In this document: piece after piece, positions 35,931 through 44,460 of the stretch
Layout: every line of letters begins with the position of its first letter
Numbering within the stretch: the first letter of the stretch is position 1
Assembly (NCBI GenBank): GCA_910586855.1
Contig: CAJUJH010000001.1
Location: forward strand, 434,001 to 498,000
Source: Candidatus Gastranaerophilales bacterium
GTDB taxonomy: Bacteria; Cyanobacteriota; Vampirovibrionia; Gastranaerophilales; Gastranaerophilaceae
Direction: 5' to 3'
DNA: 64,000 nucleotides
Notes under the pieces: generated by a model
Told to the model about the DNA's origin: nothing
Databases searched by the model: none
Seen by the model: only the letters and a program-made list of their open reading frames with translations
Translations under genes and position numbers: made by a program

Positions 35931-36129
35931 CAAATCCAGGACACAGCGCACACCAAAGGCGTTGGCAACACTTCTGGTATATGTGTTTGCATAAGCTCCA
36001 CCATTCAGCTCTCTGTTAGTATAGCTGCCTGCTTCAGAACCCTTGCTTGATGACCATAGACCGTACGGGTAGCAGTTGTTAGGAACAGCACCCTGGCAGC
36101 CGCCAATGAACCACTGACACTGTGCAGCA
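35931..36129 (-). pseudogene. Cassette 1, truncated at its 5' end
   Basis: Begins inside the conserved AAQC, then reads QWFIGGCQGAVPN, CYPYGLWSSSKGS and ends NAFGVRCVLDL. The homology to other units stops abruptly after GTGCAGCA at 36128; upstream DNA has no LQLCD and no gene start. Confidence 0.78.
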
Positions 36130-36444
36130 GGCAATATGTACAGCGCGGGCTTAAAAGCAATTTGAGAGCAAATTTTGTCTGAAAAAACTCCTATAGACAA
36201 AATAATTTACCAGCAATATTTTACTAATATCAACGTGCGCTTGTGTCTTTAAAAACGGTGAAAGATATTTGGTTTAACAATATAGACGCTGTTAAACGAT
36301 ATTTATGAAAAACACATAAAGCTGTATCGCAAATTAGCGACCTCACCGACGATTTGAAATGCCCCATCTGCTCTAATCCGTAAACCAGAACACTCTAAGG
36401 CTTTTATTTAATAATATTTATTTTAATCCGGTTTGGCAAAAATA
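36130..36444. other. Gene-free spacer between cassette array and cysE
   Basis: No open frame, tRNA or convincing terminator is seen. The base composition returns from the G+C-rich array to the A/T-rich background over this stretch. It does not carry the missing 5' part of cassette 1. Confidence 0.6.
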
Positions 36445-37155
36445 TTAAGAATTTAATTTATCTTTGATTTCTTTTAATTCATATGTTAAGCGGTTTAATT
36501 GGCAGGTTACAGGGTCAGGGATTTTATTGTGCAGCAATTGCCCCTGAATAAAGAATCTCTGCTGGACAATTCTGCCCGGGATTCCAACCACGGTTGAGTG
36601 CTCCGGCACATTATCTATCACAACGCTTCCAGCACCTATATTGGAGTTATCCTCAATTGTAATATTTCCTAAAACTTTGGCTCCTGCGCCTATTGTAACA
36701 AAATTTCCAATGGTAGGATGGCGTTTACCGGTGTCTTTTCCTGTTCCGCCAAGGGTTACACCCTGATAGACCAACACATTATCACCTATTATGGTAGTTT
36801 CTCCTATTACGACACCCATTCCATGGTCAATAAAGAATCTTTCGCCAATTGTTGCGCCGGGGTGAATTTCAATTCCGGTAAAAAATCTTGCAGCTTGAGA
36901 TATTAATCTTGGAATAAATGGAATATGCCATTTTAATAGTTTATTTGCAATTCTGTATGATAATAGCGCATGGAACCCCGGGTATAAAAGTATTATTTCA
37001 AACACGCTCTTTGCTGCGGGGTCTTTATCTTTGATATTTTTTATATCATCACATACACGCTTAATACCTCGAATCAAGGCAATTGGGTGTTGCTTCTTAA
37101 AAGCAGCAGAAGGTTTATTTTTCGTGCTGTTACTTTTAGAATTTGATTTTTGCAT
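36445..37155 (-). CDS. cysE: Serine O-acetyltransferase
   Basis: Acetylates serine with acetyl-CoA, the first step of cysteine synthesis, in the cytoplasm. The hexapeptide left-handed beta-helix is clear: IHPGATIGERFFIDHGMGVV, then GVTLGGTGKDTGKRHPTIG, and GSVVIDNVPEHSTVVGIPGR. I start at the ATG at 37155 since GGCGGAAAAAG is just upstream; the frame also stays open to a TTG at 37194. It overlaps the tyrS end by 20 bases. The N-terminal 20 residues are Lys/Ser/Asn-rich and not part of the family core. Length 236 residues fits the short bacterial form. Confidence 0.94.
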   Translation of the reverse strand: MQKSNSKSNSTKNKPSAAFKKQHPIALIRGIKRVCDDIKNIKDKDPAAKSVFEIILLYPGFHALLSYRIANKLLKWHIPFIPRLISQAARFFTGIEIHPGATIGERFFIDHGMGVVIGETTIIGDNVLVYQGVTLGGTGKDTGKRHPTIGNFVTIGAGAKVLGNITIEDNSNIGAGSVVIDNVPEHSTVVGIPGRIVQQRFFIQGQLLHNKIPDPVTCQLNRLTYELKEIKDKLNS

Positions 37156-38323
37156 ATTTTCTTTTTCCGCCTTGAAGAACACCATCTTTTTCAAGTACAG
37201 CTTGAATATCGGTTATTTTTTCGCCTTCAAATTTAACGCCGCCGCCTGTTACAAGTCTTTTTGCCTCTCCTTTGCTTTGGACAAAATTAAGTTCCACGAG
37301 AATATCTAAAATATTATTTGAATTTATTTTGATTTCCGGAATATCATCAGGTATGCCTTTATTTTGAACAACATTTATAAACTCGTTCTGCGCTTTATCT
37401 GCCTCATCTTTTCCGCAGTACATTTTTGTAATTTCATAAGCAAGGCGCATTTTTTCATCTCTTGGATTATTTTCTTTGTTAAATTCAATATCTGTTAATA
37501 ATGTAAAATATTTTTCCATCAATTCATCTGGAATTGACATTAATTTACCGTACATATTTTTTGGTTCTTCAGTTAAGGAAATGCAGTGTTCAGGGTATGT
37601 TTTAGACATCTTTTTAACCCCGTCGGTTCCTTCAATTAAAGGAGTCATCATAACAACCTGCATTTTATTTAATCCGTAAAATGTTTGGATATCTCTTCCC
37701 ATAAGGAGGTTGAATCTTTGGTCTGTTCCGCCAAATTCAATATCTGCATTAACTGCAACGCTGTCATATCCTTGCATTAAAGGGTAGAAAAATTCAACAG
37801 GGCTTATGGGTCTGCCTTCTGTATACCTTTTTGCAAAATCATCCCGTGTCATTAGTTTTGCAACAGTTGTGGCTGAAGCCAGTTTTAGAAAATCAACAAA
37901 ACTCATTGAATGAAGCCAATCTGCATTATTTCTGATTTCTGCTTTATTTACATCTACAACTTTTGACATCTGCTCAAAATAGGTTTTTGCATTTTCTGCA
38001 ACCTGCTCTTTTGATAATGCAGGGCGTGTTTCAGATTTTCCTGAAGGGTCGCCCACCATTGCAGTAGCCCCGCCAACAATTAAAACAATTTGGTGCCCTA
38101 AATCCTGAAATTTCTTTAATTTTCTCATAACAACAGTGTGTCCGAGGTGCAAATCGGGGCGTGTAGGGTCAAGTCCTAATTTTACTCTCAAAGGTTTTTT
38201 TGAATAATAAGATTCTTGAAGTTTTCTGGCTAATTCTTCAACGCCGTTTGGCAATACTTCTGCCCCTTTTGAGATATCAATTGCCTGTTCAACAAACTTC
38301 TGTTCAATCTTAATTTCTTCCAT
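37136..38323 (-). CDS. tyrS: Tyrosyl-tRNA synthetase
   Basis: Charges tRNA-Tyr with tyrosine. The 395-residue class I synthetase has the HIGH motif as HLGH in GLDPTRPDLHLGHTVV (about 47-62), the KMSKS loop as KMSKT near residue 238, and a C-terminal S4-type RNA-binding domain (SKGEAKRLVTGGGVKFEGEK). The start at 38323 follows AAAGAGGTTTTTTAAAAAATG. It is in one transcript with cysE. Confidence 0.97.
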   Translation of the reverse strand: MEEIKIEQKFVEQAIDISKGAEVLPNGVEELARKLQESYYSKKPLRVKLGLDPTRPDLHLGHTVVMRKLKKFQDLGHQIVLIVGGATAMVGDPSGKSETRPALSKEQVAENAKTYFEQMSKVVDVNKAEIRNNADWLHSMSFVDFLKLASATTVAKLMTRDDFAKRYTEGRPISPVEFFYPLMQGYDSVAVNADIEFGGTDQRFNLLMGRDIQTFYGLNKMQVVMMTPLIEGTDGVKKMSKTYPEHCISLTEEPKNMYGKLMSIPDELMEKYFTLLTDIEFNKENNPRDEKMRLAYEITKMYCGKDEADKAQNEFINVVQNKGIPDDIPEIKINSNNILDILVELNFVQSKGEAKRLVTGGGVKFEGEKITDIQAVLEKDGVLQGGKRKYAKIKF

Positions 38324-38377
38324 TTTTTAAAAAACCTCTTTGTAAAAATAAAATAACTTAACTAAAGCAATAATAAC

Positions 38378-38422
38378 AAAAACACTTTTTATTAGCAAAG
38401 AACGCATTTAAAAAGTGTTTTT
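38378..38422 (-). terminator. Terminator after the second lytic transglycosylase
   Basis: Thirteen-base perfect stem AAAAACACTTTTT / AAAAAGTGTTTTT with a 19-base loop. It lies just after the stop of the minus-strand transglycosylase gene and before tyrS. Confidence 0.85.
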
Positions 38423-38453
38423 AAATTTTATTAAAGTAATCAAATTGCCTAAC

Positions 38454-38975
38454 TTATAAAGTAGCTGGAACCGGAGCTTTTGGTTTTGTATGTTCTAATA
38501 CAATAGGGTCTTGTTTAAACTGGTTTGCACTAGCTTTAATTCTTGTAATAAAAGCTTTTGTTTCACGGAAAGGCGGAACTCCTTTGTATCGTGCAACGTT
38601 TCCTGGACCTGCATTATAGGCTGCAAGTGCTAAATCTGTAGAGCCGAATTTTTTGTACATCATTTGATAATACATAATTCCGCCTTTAATATTATCGCTT
38701 ACAATATATGGATTAACCCCAAGTCTTCTTGCAGTGTCAGGCATGAGCTGAAATAACCCTACGGCACCTGATGCACCTTTTTTGGTTGGTATAAATTCTG
38801 ATTCAAGTTTTGCAATGCCTAAAGCAATACAAGGGTCAACCCCCATATTAATGGCAGTTTTAACAATTGATGTTTTAATTTCATTGGGCGATTGAGCCGC
38901 ATTTACAGTGTTTGCTAAATTTATGCAAAGCGCACAAACAAAGACTAACAAAGTTTTGATAAGCTTTTTCGTCAT
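38454..38975 (-). CDS. Exported lytic transglycosylase (SLT family)
   Basis: A 173-residue GH23-type enzyme with a signal peptide (MTKKLIKTLLVFVCALCINL, cleavage near VNA). I start at ATG 38975 because AAAGAGGA is upstream and the signal begins there; the open frame continues 46 codons further. Catalytic motif GIAKLESEFIPTKKGASGAV has the active Glu near residue 65, followed by GLFQLMPDTARRLGV and LALAAYNAGPGNVARYKG. It is a Sec-exported relative of the cytoplasm-start enzyme at 10079-10720. Likely role: peptidoglycan turnover. Confidence 0.93.
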   Translation of the reverse strand: MTKKLIKTLLVFVCALCINLANTVNAAQSPNEIKTSIVKTAINMGVDPCIALGIAKLESEFIPTKKGASGAVGLFQLMPDTARRLGVNPYIVSDNIKGGIMYYQMMYKKFGSTDLALAAYNAGPGNVARYKGVPPFRETKAFITRIKASANQFKQDPIVLEHTKPKAPVPATL

Positions 38976-39268
38976 AATAAAAAATCCTCTTTTTTTGTTT
39001 CTAACAGGGTAAAAACTTAAAATGCATTTACTTTCTAACACAATTTTTATGCACCTAAGATGAAAACCCAAGTTTTGTAAACCTACTATACACATAACAC
39101 ACCTGTTTTGCAACCCCCCTAAAGTATATAGTCTGCCTGTATACCTTATTACGATTATGTTTTAGCTTCTCTATAAATGTAGCGGGAAATATAAAATGTA
39201 TATAATTATCCGCAAAAAATTTTGTTCAAAAGTTTTATTTGTATATGTTTTAAACAAAAGGAAAAAAT

Positions 39269-40522
39269 ATGCATATTCTGCCGGTTAGCATTGCGTATCA
39301 AGGCAATAAAAATAACATAAAGCACCTATCTTTTGGTGCAAGTTTTGTCTTGCCGTCAAATGCAACATTTGCTGATGATAAAAATGATATTTTCAATTTT
39401 TCAAAAAGGTATAAAGAAATTAAAAAATTTAATCCTGAAAAGGCGGCTGCAATAAAAATGCTTGGTTTGGATAATGAGAGCTATAATATGGCTATGAAAG
39501 CTATATATCAATTTCCGCAAAGAAAAACAGCACTTTTAAACAAAAAAGCAGGAATAAAACTTTCAAATTCAAAAGATACATTCAACGGAATAACAGATAA
39601 AAAACTGGCGCTCTCTTTTTCAAATGGATATGGCTTTTATAGCATGATTAAAACTTCAAATAATGCTGGTAATTTACATGTATCAAGGGAAACTTCAGGC
39701 ATGGAAGGCAAAACCACGACTAATTTTATTGATACAAGCAGGTTTAATGAAGAATACTATGTTGAAAATTCATATAAAAAGACAATTTACCATTCAAACG
39801 GTTATAGAACAGCTGCATCCAGAAATATTTCAGTAACAGATTATGATTTTAATCCTGTGTTGGAATATTCTTATTCTAAAAAAGATTTTAAGGGATATTC
39901 AGAATTTAATATAAATGGCAGAATATATAGAGTAAAGGTAAATAACGATGCTCAAGCTGCAATAACAAGCGGCAGCAGGGGAGAGCTTCTTGATTTTTCG
40001 GATACTTTGGCTTTTATACCTGAAATCAAACAGGAAACATTTGTTGAAGCTTTAAAGTTATTGCCCCCGCAGATACTTTTGGAGCTAAAAGATACACTTG
40101 ATTATCTTTCTTTAAAAAATTCTAATAAAAAAGAAGTTCCAATAAGCCTCTTTAGTCCTTCTGTTGCAGCGAATGAAATGATTGATTATACCATTGAAAG
40201 GCTGTCGGATAAACATTTTCTTGCTCAAAACAAAGAATTAGATGAAATATTTCAATATGAGAGGAAAAATTTTACAAATTGGCTGGAAACTCAAAGTGAT
40301 GAGCATTTAAGAAAAACGCCTGATTTTTATCTGAAAAAGAATTTAACCCCTGATAAGGAAATTTTAGAAGTAATTAAAGCGGTTTGCAATTTGCTATGGA
40401 TGGAAGAATATGAAGATAATAGTGCAAATGATGAACACATGCGTATTCTTTTAAATTTCTTCCCTGAGACAGTAAATTTTATTATTTCACAGTTTGAATT
40501 AAATAAAGCTAAAGCTGCTTAA
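39269..40522 (+). CDS. Unknown 417-aa protein with N-terminal FGA motif
   Basis: I do not recognise this protein. It has no Sec signal or transmembrane span. The first 22 residues are basic and Asn-rich (IAYQGNKNNIKH) and lead into LSFGASFVLPSN, a pattern shared with the 430-aa protein at 17030-18322. The middle contains beta-type segments (NGYGFYSMIKTSNNAGNLHV), and the C-terminal 130 residues are helical and acidic (EKNFTNWLETQSDEHL-like). ATG is preceded by AAAAGGAAAAAAT. It stands alone between the transglycosylase gene, which diverges from it, and tRNA-Ser. Confidence 0.75.
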   Translation: MHILPVSIAYQGNKNNIKHLSFGASFVLPSNATFADDKNDIFNFSKRYKEIKKFNPEKAAAIKMLGLDNESYNMAMKAIYQFPQRKTALLNKKAGIKLSNSKDTFNGITDKKLALSFSNGYGFYSMIKTSNNAGNLHVSRETSGMEGKTTTNFIDTSRFNEEYYVENSYKKTIYHSNGYRTAASRNISVTDYDFNPVLEYSYSKKDFKGYSEFNINGRIYRVKVNNDAQAAITSGSRGELLDFSDTLAFIPEIKQETFVEALKLLPPQILLELKDTLDYLSLKNSNKKEVPISLFSPSVAANEMIDYTIERLSDKHFLAQNKELDEIFQYERKNFTNWLETQSDEHLRKTPDFYLKKNLTPDKEILEVIKAVCNLLWMEEYEDNSANDEHMRILLNFFPETVNFIISQFELNKAKAA

Positions 40523-40604
40523 AATTATTACTTGATAATATTCATCTGTTTATGATAGAATGAATCTCATAGTTTACAACTGAATTTTGACAGTATTTAT
40601 ATTT

Positions 40605-40693
40605 GGAGAACTGGCCGAGTGGCTGAAGGCGGCACCCTGCTAAGGTGTTATGTGGGTTATCCTGCATCCCGGGTTCGAATCCCGGGTTCTCCG
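40605..40693 (+). tRNA. tRNA-Ser (anticodon GCU)
   Basis: An 89-base cloverleaf: acceptor GGAGAAC pairs with GTTCTCC, discriminator G. The anticodon loop, CACCCTGCTAAGGTG, holds GCT and reads AGC/AGU. A long variable arm (TATGTGGGTTATCCTGCA) marks the serine class, and GGGTTCGAATCCC is the T arm. No CCA is encoded. It is read on the plus strand ahead of the autotransporter. Confidence 0.97.
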
Positions 40694-40779
40694 AATTTCG
40701 TTCTCTATCCGAACACTTTTAAGCTGAAAAATATTTTTATTATGATTGTTTAGTTTTCTTAAGGTTTTATAAGCCTTTA

Positions 40780-40809
40780 TTGACAGAGAAAAATGGTTTT
40801 TTGTATTAT
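40780..40809 (+). promoter_or_regulatory. Promoter for the autotransporter gene
   Basis: TTGACA, 18-base spacer, TATTAT. It lies about 50 bases before the ATG at 40858 and starts downstream of the tRNA-Ser gene. Confidence 0.65.
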
Positions 40810-40857
40810 TTTTATACATATTTAACAAGTTAAGTAAAAGATTAGGAATATACAAGG

Positions 40858-43800
40858 ATGAAAGATAAAGGAAAAAGATTTTTAGTTTGCTGTATAGCTT
40901 TTGGGCTTGTACTTTTTGCAGGCAGTTATAATTTTTCAAATGCAGCATATCGGGAACCTGGACATTACGATAATCCAATAACTGAAAAGCAAACTTACAG
41001 CAAAGGAATTGATTCATATTCGTTTATAAATATCAACAGTCCCGGTTCAAATACAGGCGGTGCTTTATGGTATTTTCCAAGTATTACGGGGCATGGTGGT
41101 TATACAATAAGTAATTCTTTATTTAGCGGCAACAGTGCTGGTAATGGCGGCGCCATTTATGCTGACGGCGATGTAATGAAGATTACTAATTCGAAATTTT
41201 CTGCAAATTCTGCTGAATATTTGGGCGGTGCCATAAGAATCGCATCAGGTTTAATGAATGAAATCAGAGATTCATTATTTGAAGGCAATATTGCAGGTAC
41301 AAGAGGCGGCGCAATCCATGTATTGAGTAGAGATTATATGGTAATGCAAATTTTTGATACTGACTTTATAAATAATATAGCGGGTCAAAATGGCGGTGCT
41401 ATGTATATAGCTCTTGATTTAAACAATGGACATATTGATTTTATTTCATCAGATGGAACAGTTCATAAAATATCAGGCAATGTTCAAGGATATAATATAA
41501 ATAATGACCCTGACTGGTGGATGAGTGAAACTTCAAACGGCTTATTTATAGAAAAAGGTGAAGTTAATTTAAAAACACAAGGTAATGACAGCAAATGGGT
41601 TATAGATGATATTATCGAAGGTTCCAGCAAATGGGATATGGATAATGCAAAATTGAATATTTCATCTTCCAAAACCACAAATAAAGATGGCGTAGTGGTT
41701 ACAGGCGGTTCAATTACTTTAAATAATCAGGTCAAAAACCTGATTTTAACGCATCAATCAGGAACCTTGTTATTAACAGGCGACAAAATTTCAAACGGTG
41801 CTTCCATTCTGCAGGATGTTGATTTATTTATATCACCTGATAACAGTGGTGCAGATTTAAAATTTAATCTTGCAAACGGCAAAATAGACAAGCTTTTAAT
41901 AAGAAATTTATCTATAACTAAACCTACAGGCGAACAAAAATTATTAATTGCTCTTGATGTCAATTTAAAAGAGGGTATTAGTGATTATTTTGAAGTAACT
42001 CAGGCAATGAGCGGAAATATTGCATTCAATTCAGATTATTTCGAGTTCAATATTCTGGAAGATGGGGATGCAGATAAATTCCAGCTCTTTAACAGAGATT
42101 TTCCTTTTAGTGAAAATGGTGAAGTTATACAATATACTGATTTAGCAAAATATGTATTTACTATTGGAGAAGATGGTTATATAAATGTTACAAAAGAAGA
42201 TACAAGCGGCTTGCCTGAAGCCGTTGCAAGTGATGAAGCAATTAGAAATTATATTGCAACCAAAAATATTAAATTGACGCAATCCCTGAATGCTATGGGC
42301 GGTGAATCTTTAACAATAGATATGAAAAATTTCAATCTGGATGGTAATAAAAATCAAGGTATAACCCTTGCTGCAGACCAAAGACTTGAAATTAAAAATG
42401 CTGGCAGTATAAAAGGCGGTGCCTTAAGCAATTTCTATACCGATAGTAACGGTGCAGTTGTAAATAATATTGGCGGTACAGTTACTATAACTGATTCTAC
42501 CATTGCAAATAACACATCAGACGGCAAAGGCGGCGCTATCTATGCTTTAGGCGGTGCAGTTGTTTTAAATGCTGATACAAAAGATGTAATACTTAAAAAC
42601 AATGTTCACGAAGCTGCAATACCAGAAATAAATCCTGATGTACCGGAAGCACCCGGCCAACCTGATATTACACGAGTTACTACTGCTAATGATACGCAAG
42701 CTGCCGGAAGCAAAAATGATATTTATTTGGAAAATGCATCAGATGGCACAAAAGCAACCTTAACCGTAAATGGTTCTAAAAATACCATAGTTGAAAGCGG
42801 TATAGCAGGAAATGGCGATATCACAAAAAATGATGCAGGTGTTTTAAAACTTGGCGGTGATAACAGTAAATTTACAGGCGATGTTTACCTAAATGGCGGT
42901 GAAGTTCAGCTTTTATCAGGCGCAACGTATTTTAATGCGCAAAATACTCACGTAAAAAATAATTCAAGAATAAATCTTGCAAACAATAATCCAAACGATG
43001 TTGTAAATTTTGGAAACCTTAATTTAGACGGCACGGCAAAACTTGGCATAGATATTGATGCCAAGAACAGCTTAAATGATAAAATCGGCGCGCTAAGTGT
43101 TACCGGTGACGTTAAAATTTTAATTGACAATATTAATATTATGTCTACTACAAACGGTGCAGTCCAATTTGATGTTATAACACTTGATGAAGCAACAAAT
43201 GATAGCCCGCTTCTCGGGCTTGTTGAATTGAGTCCTGAGGCTAAAAACGTTATGAGTCCTATTTTTAAATATCAGGCTGATTTTGATTCTAATACAGGTG
43301 TTATGTCGCTTTCAACAGGTTCTCGTGGTAATAAAAATTCATATAACCCTTCAATTCTTGCCACTCCTGTCGCCTTGCAGGCTGCAGCCCAAGCAGGAAT
43401 TAAAGAAGCTGTAAATTATGCATTTGAGCATACTGATTCATTTACAAAACTACCCCGCAATGAAAGATTTGCAAGAGTAAATGCTGATAAGTATGCAATT
43501 TCAGAATTTAACGGGCAGCTGCCTTTATACAACGGGCAGTCCGAAGGCAGTGCTTTTTGGTTCCGTCCCTTTACTGTATTTGAAAGTATTGATTTAGACC
43601 GTGGTCCTAAAGTTGACAATTTAAGCTATGGTACATTAATCGGATTTGACTCTAGATTTAAAGAAAGGCGCCATGGCTGGACAAGTTTAACTTCAAGCTT
43701 TTTAGGCTACCATGGTTCAAGCCTTGATTATGGCAATGTTGATATAATGTCAAATGGAGCACTTGTAGGTATTACAAAAAATTATTATAAGAAAAATTTC

Positions 43801-44343
43801 TGGACAGCGCTTTCTATGACAGGAAATGTAGGCATTGGCGAGATTTCTGAAATGTATGGAGATGATAATATTGTATCTTTAAGCGGTGCTGTTTCATCTA
43901 AAACCGGTTACAATATGGAATTTAACGAAGGTAAGTTTATAATTCAGCCAAATGTTTCATTAAGCTATTATATTTCAAAAATCTTTGATTATACAAACGA
44001 AGCAGGTGTCAGAATAAATTCTGACCCTCTTAATGCCTTTGAAATCAAACCGGGTATAAGATTAATCGGTAATACCGAAGGCGGCTGGCAGCCATATATC
44101 AGTGCTGCTTTTGTGTGGAATACCTTTAATGATACTGATGTTAGAGCAAACGGCATTAAACTGCCTGAAATGAGTATGGACCCTTATGTTGAATATGGTC
44201 TTGGCATTCAAAGAGTTTTAAACAATGATTTCACCTGCTATTTACAATCATTGGTAAGAAATGGCGGAAGGACAGGTGTTTCACTAACAGGCGGTATGAG
44301 CTGGGCTGTTGGAAGAGTGAACAGAGGCAGAGTTCATTTATAA
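40858..44343 (+). CDS. Autotransporter with Pmp-like GGA(I) repeats
   Basis: A 1161-residue type V secreted protein. A signal peptide covers about residues 1-30 (cleavage near SNA). The passenger contains repeated GGAI-type motifs with FSGNSAGNGGAIYADG and TRGGAIHVL, like chlamydial polymorphic outer membrane proteins, plus later stretches with GGAIYALGGAVV and GVLKLGGDNSKFTGDVYLNG typical of beta-helix autotransporters. The C-terminal part from about residue 880 (SEGSAFWFRPFTVFESIDLD onward) forms a 12-strand type barrel and ends RGRVHL. It is presumably displayed on the outer membrane; no protease site can be identified. A terminator follows directly. Confidence 0.93.
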   Translation: MKDKGKRFLVCCIAFGLVLFAGSYNFSNAAYREPGHYDNPITEKQTYSKGIDSYSFININSPGSNTGGALWYFPSITGHGGYTISNSLFSGNSAGNGGAIYADGDVMKITNSKFSANSAEYLGGAIRIASGLMNEIRDSLFEGNIAGTRGGAIHVLSRDYMVMQIFDTDFINNIAGQNGGAMYIALDLNNGHIDFISSDGTVHKISGNVQGYNINNDPDWWMSETSNGLFIEKGEVNLKTQGNDSKWVIDDIIEGSSKWDMDNAKLNISSSKTTNKDGVVVTGGSITLNNQVKNLILTHQSGTLLLTGDKISNGASILQDVDLFISPDNSGADLKFNLANGKIDKLLIRNLSITKPTGEQKLLIALDVNLKEGISDYFEVTQAMSGNIAFNSDYFEFNILEDGDADKFQLFNRDFPFSENGEVIQYTDLAKYVFTIGEDGYINVTKEDTSGLPEAVASDEAIRNYIATKNIKLTQSLNAMGGESLTIDMKNFNLDGNKNQGITLAADQRLEIKNAGSIKGGALSNFYTDSNGAVVNNIGGTVTITDSTIANNTSDGKGGAIYALGGAVVLNADTKDVILKNNVHEAAIPEINPDVPEAPGQPDITRVTTANDTQAAGSKNDIYLENASDGTKATLTVNGSKNTIVESGIAGNGDITKNDAGVLKLGGDNSKFTGDVYLNGGEVQLLSGATYFNAQNTHVKNNSRINLANNNPNDVVNFGNLNLDGTAKLGIDIDAKNSLNDKIGALSVTGDVKILIDNINIMSTTNGAVQFDVITLDEATNDSPLLGLVELSPEAKNVMSPIFKYQADFDSNTGVMSLSTGSRGNKNSYNPSILATPVALQAAAQAGIKEAVNYAFEHTDSFTKLPRNERFARVNADKYAISEFNGQLPLYNGQSEGSAFWFRPFTVFESIDLDRGPKVDNLSYGTLIGFDSRFKERRHGWTSLTSSFLGYHGSSLDYGNVDIMSNGALVGITKNYYKKNFWTALSMTGNVGIGEISEMYGDDNIVSLSGAVSSKTGYNMEFNEGKFIIQPNVSLSYYISKIFDYTNEAGVRINSDPLNAFEIKPGIRLIGNTEGGWQPYISAAFVWNTFNDTDVRANGIKLPEMSMDPYVEYGLGIQRVLNNDFTCYLQSLVRNGGRTGVSLTGGMSWAVGRVNRGRVHL

Positions 44344-44367
44344 GTATAAATTATGGATTTATAGTTT

Positions 44368-44412
44368 AAAATGTCCAAAAGTTCTTTTAGAAGTTGCTTT
44401 TGGACATTTTTT
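44368..44412 (+). terminator. Terminator after the autotransporter gene
   Basis: Near-perfect stem AAATGTCCAAAAG with CTTTTGGACATTT around a 15-base loop, followed by T-rich sequence. It explains why an upstream start for the next frame is not used. Confidence 0.9.
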
Positions 44413-44460
44413 ATGATACAATCTGCATTGCAAAAATTGTGTTTGTTGGGATTTAAGAAA

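Larger units (their letters stand above)
33554..36129 (-). repeat. Array of nine degenerate surface-domain cassettes
   Basis: Nine tandem units, all in minus-strand orientation, with starts 247-383 bases apart. Each encodes a domain beginning LQLCD, followed by SSxYGAAQC and GGCQGA, then a variable middle with CYPYxLWSG, and ending in AYSVRCVLDL. The end resembles the last part of Fib_succ_major (FISUMP)/DUF1566-type domains, which I know by their SVRCxRD ending. Nucleotide motifs repeat in every unit: GGACACAGCGCACAG, CCCTGGCAGCCGCC and CACTGTGCAGCACCGTA (as read on the plus strand). No unit has its own start codon with ribosome site; several are out of frame with their neighbours. The stretch is far richer in G+C than the flanks. 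Confidence 0.85.

Noticed and set aside
33554..36129. Reading the cassette array as a CRISPR array
   Set aside because: The units are about 250-380 bases long, protein-like with conserved codon-phase motifs, and have no short identical repeats with uniform spacers.
33554..36129. Reading the array as a diversity-generating retroelement (template and variable repeats)
   Set aside because: No reverse transcriptase gene is in the window and there are nine copies with changes not restricted to adenine positions as far as I can see. A remote RT cannot be excluded.
33581..36200. Individual frames in the array (for example 33897-34478 and 35085-35522) as functional genes
   Set aside because: They start at arbitrary internal Met or Leu codons without ribosome sites, join two cassettes by chance of frame, or run off into wrong frames.
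40605..40693. tRNA-Ser as an attachment site of an integrated element
   Set aside because: No integrase gene and no repeat of the tRNA 3' end is visible downstream in the window.
44371..44460. Longer N-terminal start for the sugar acetyltransferase
   Set aside because: It would run through a strong terminator hairpin; the family start is at 44461.
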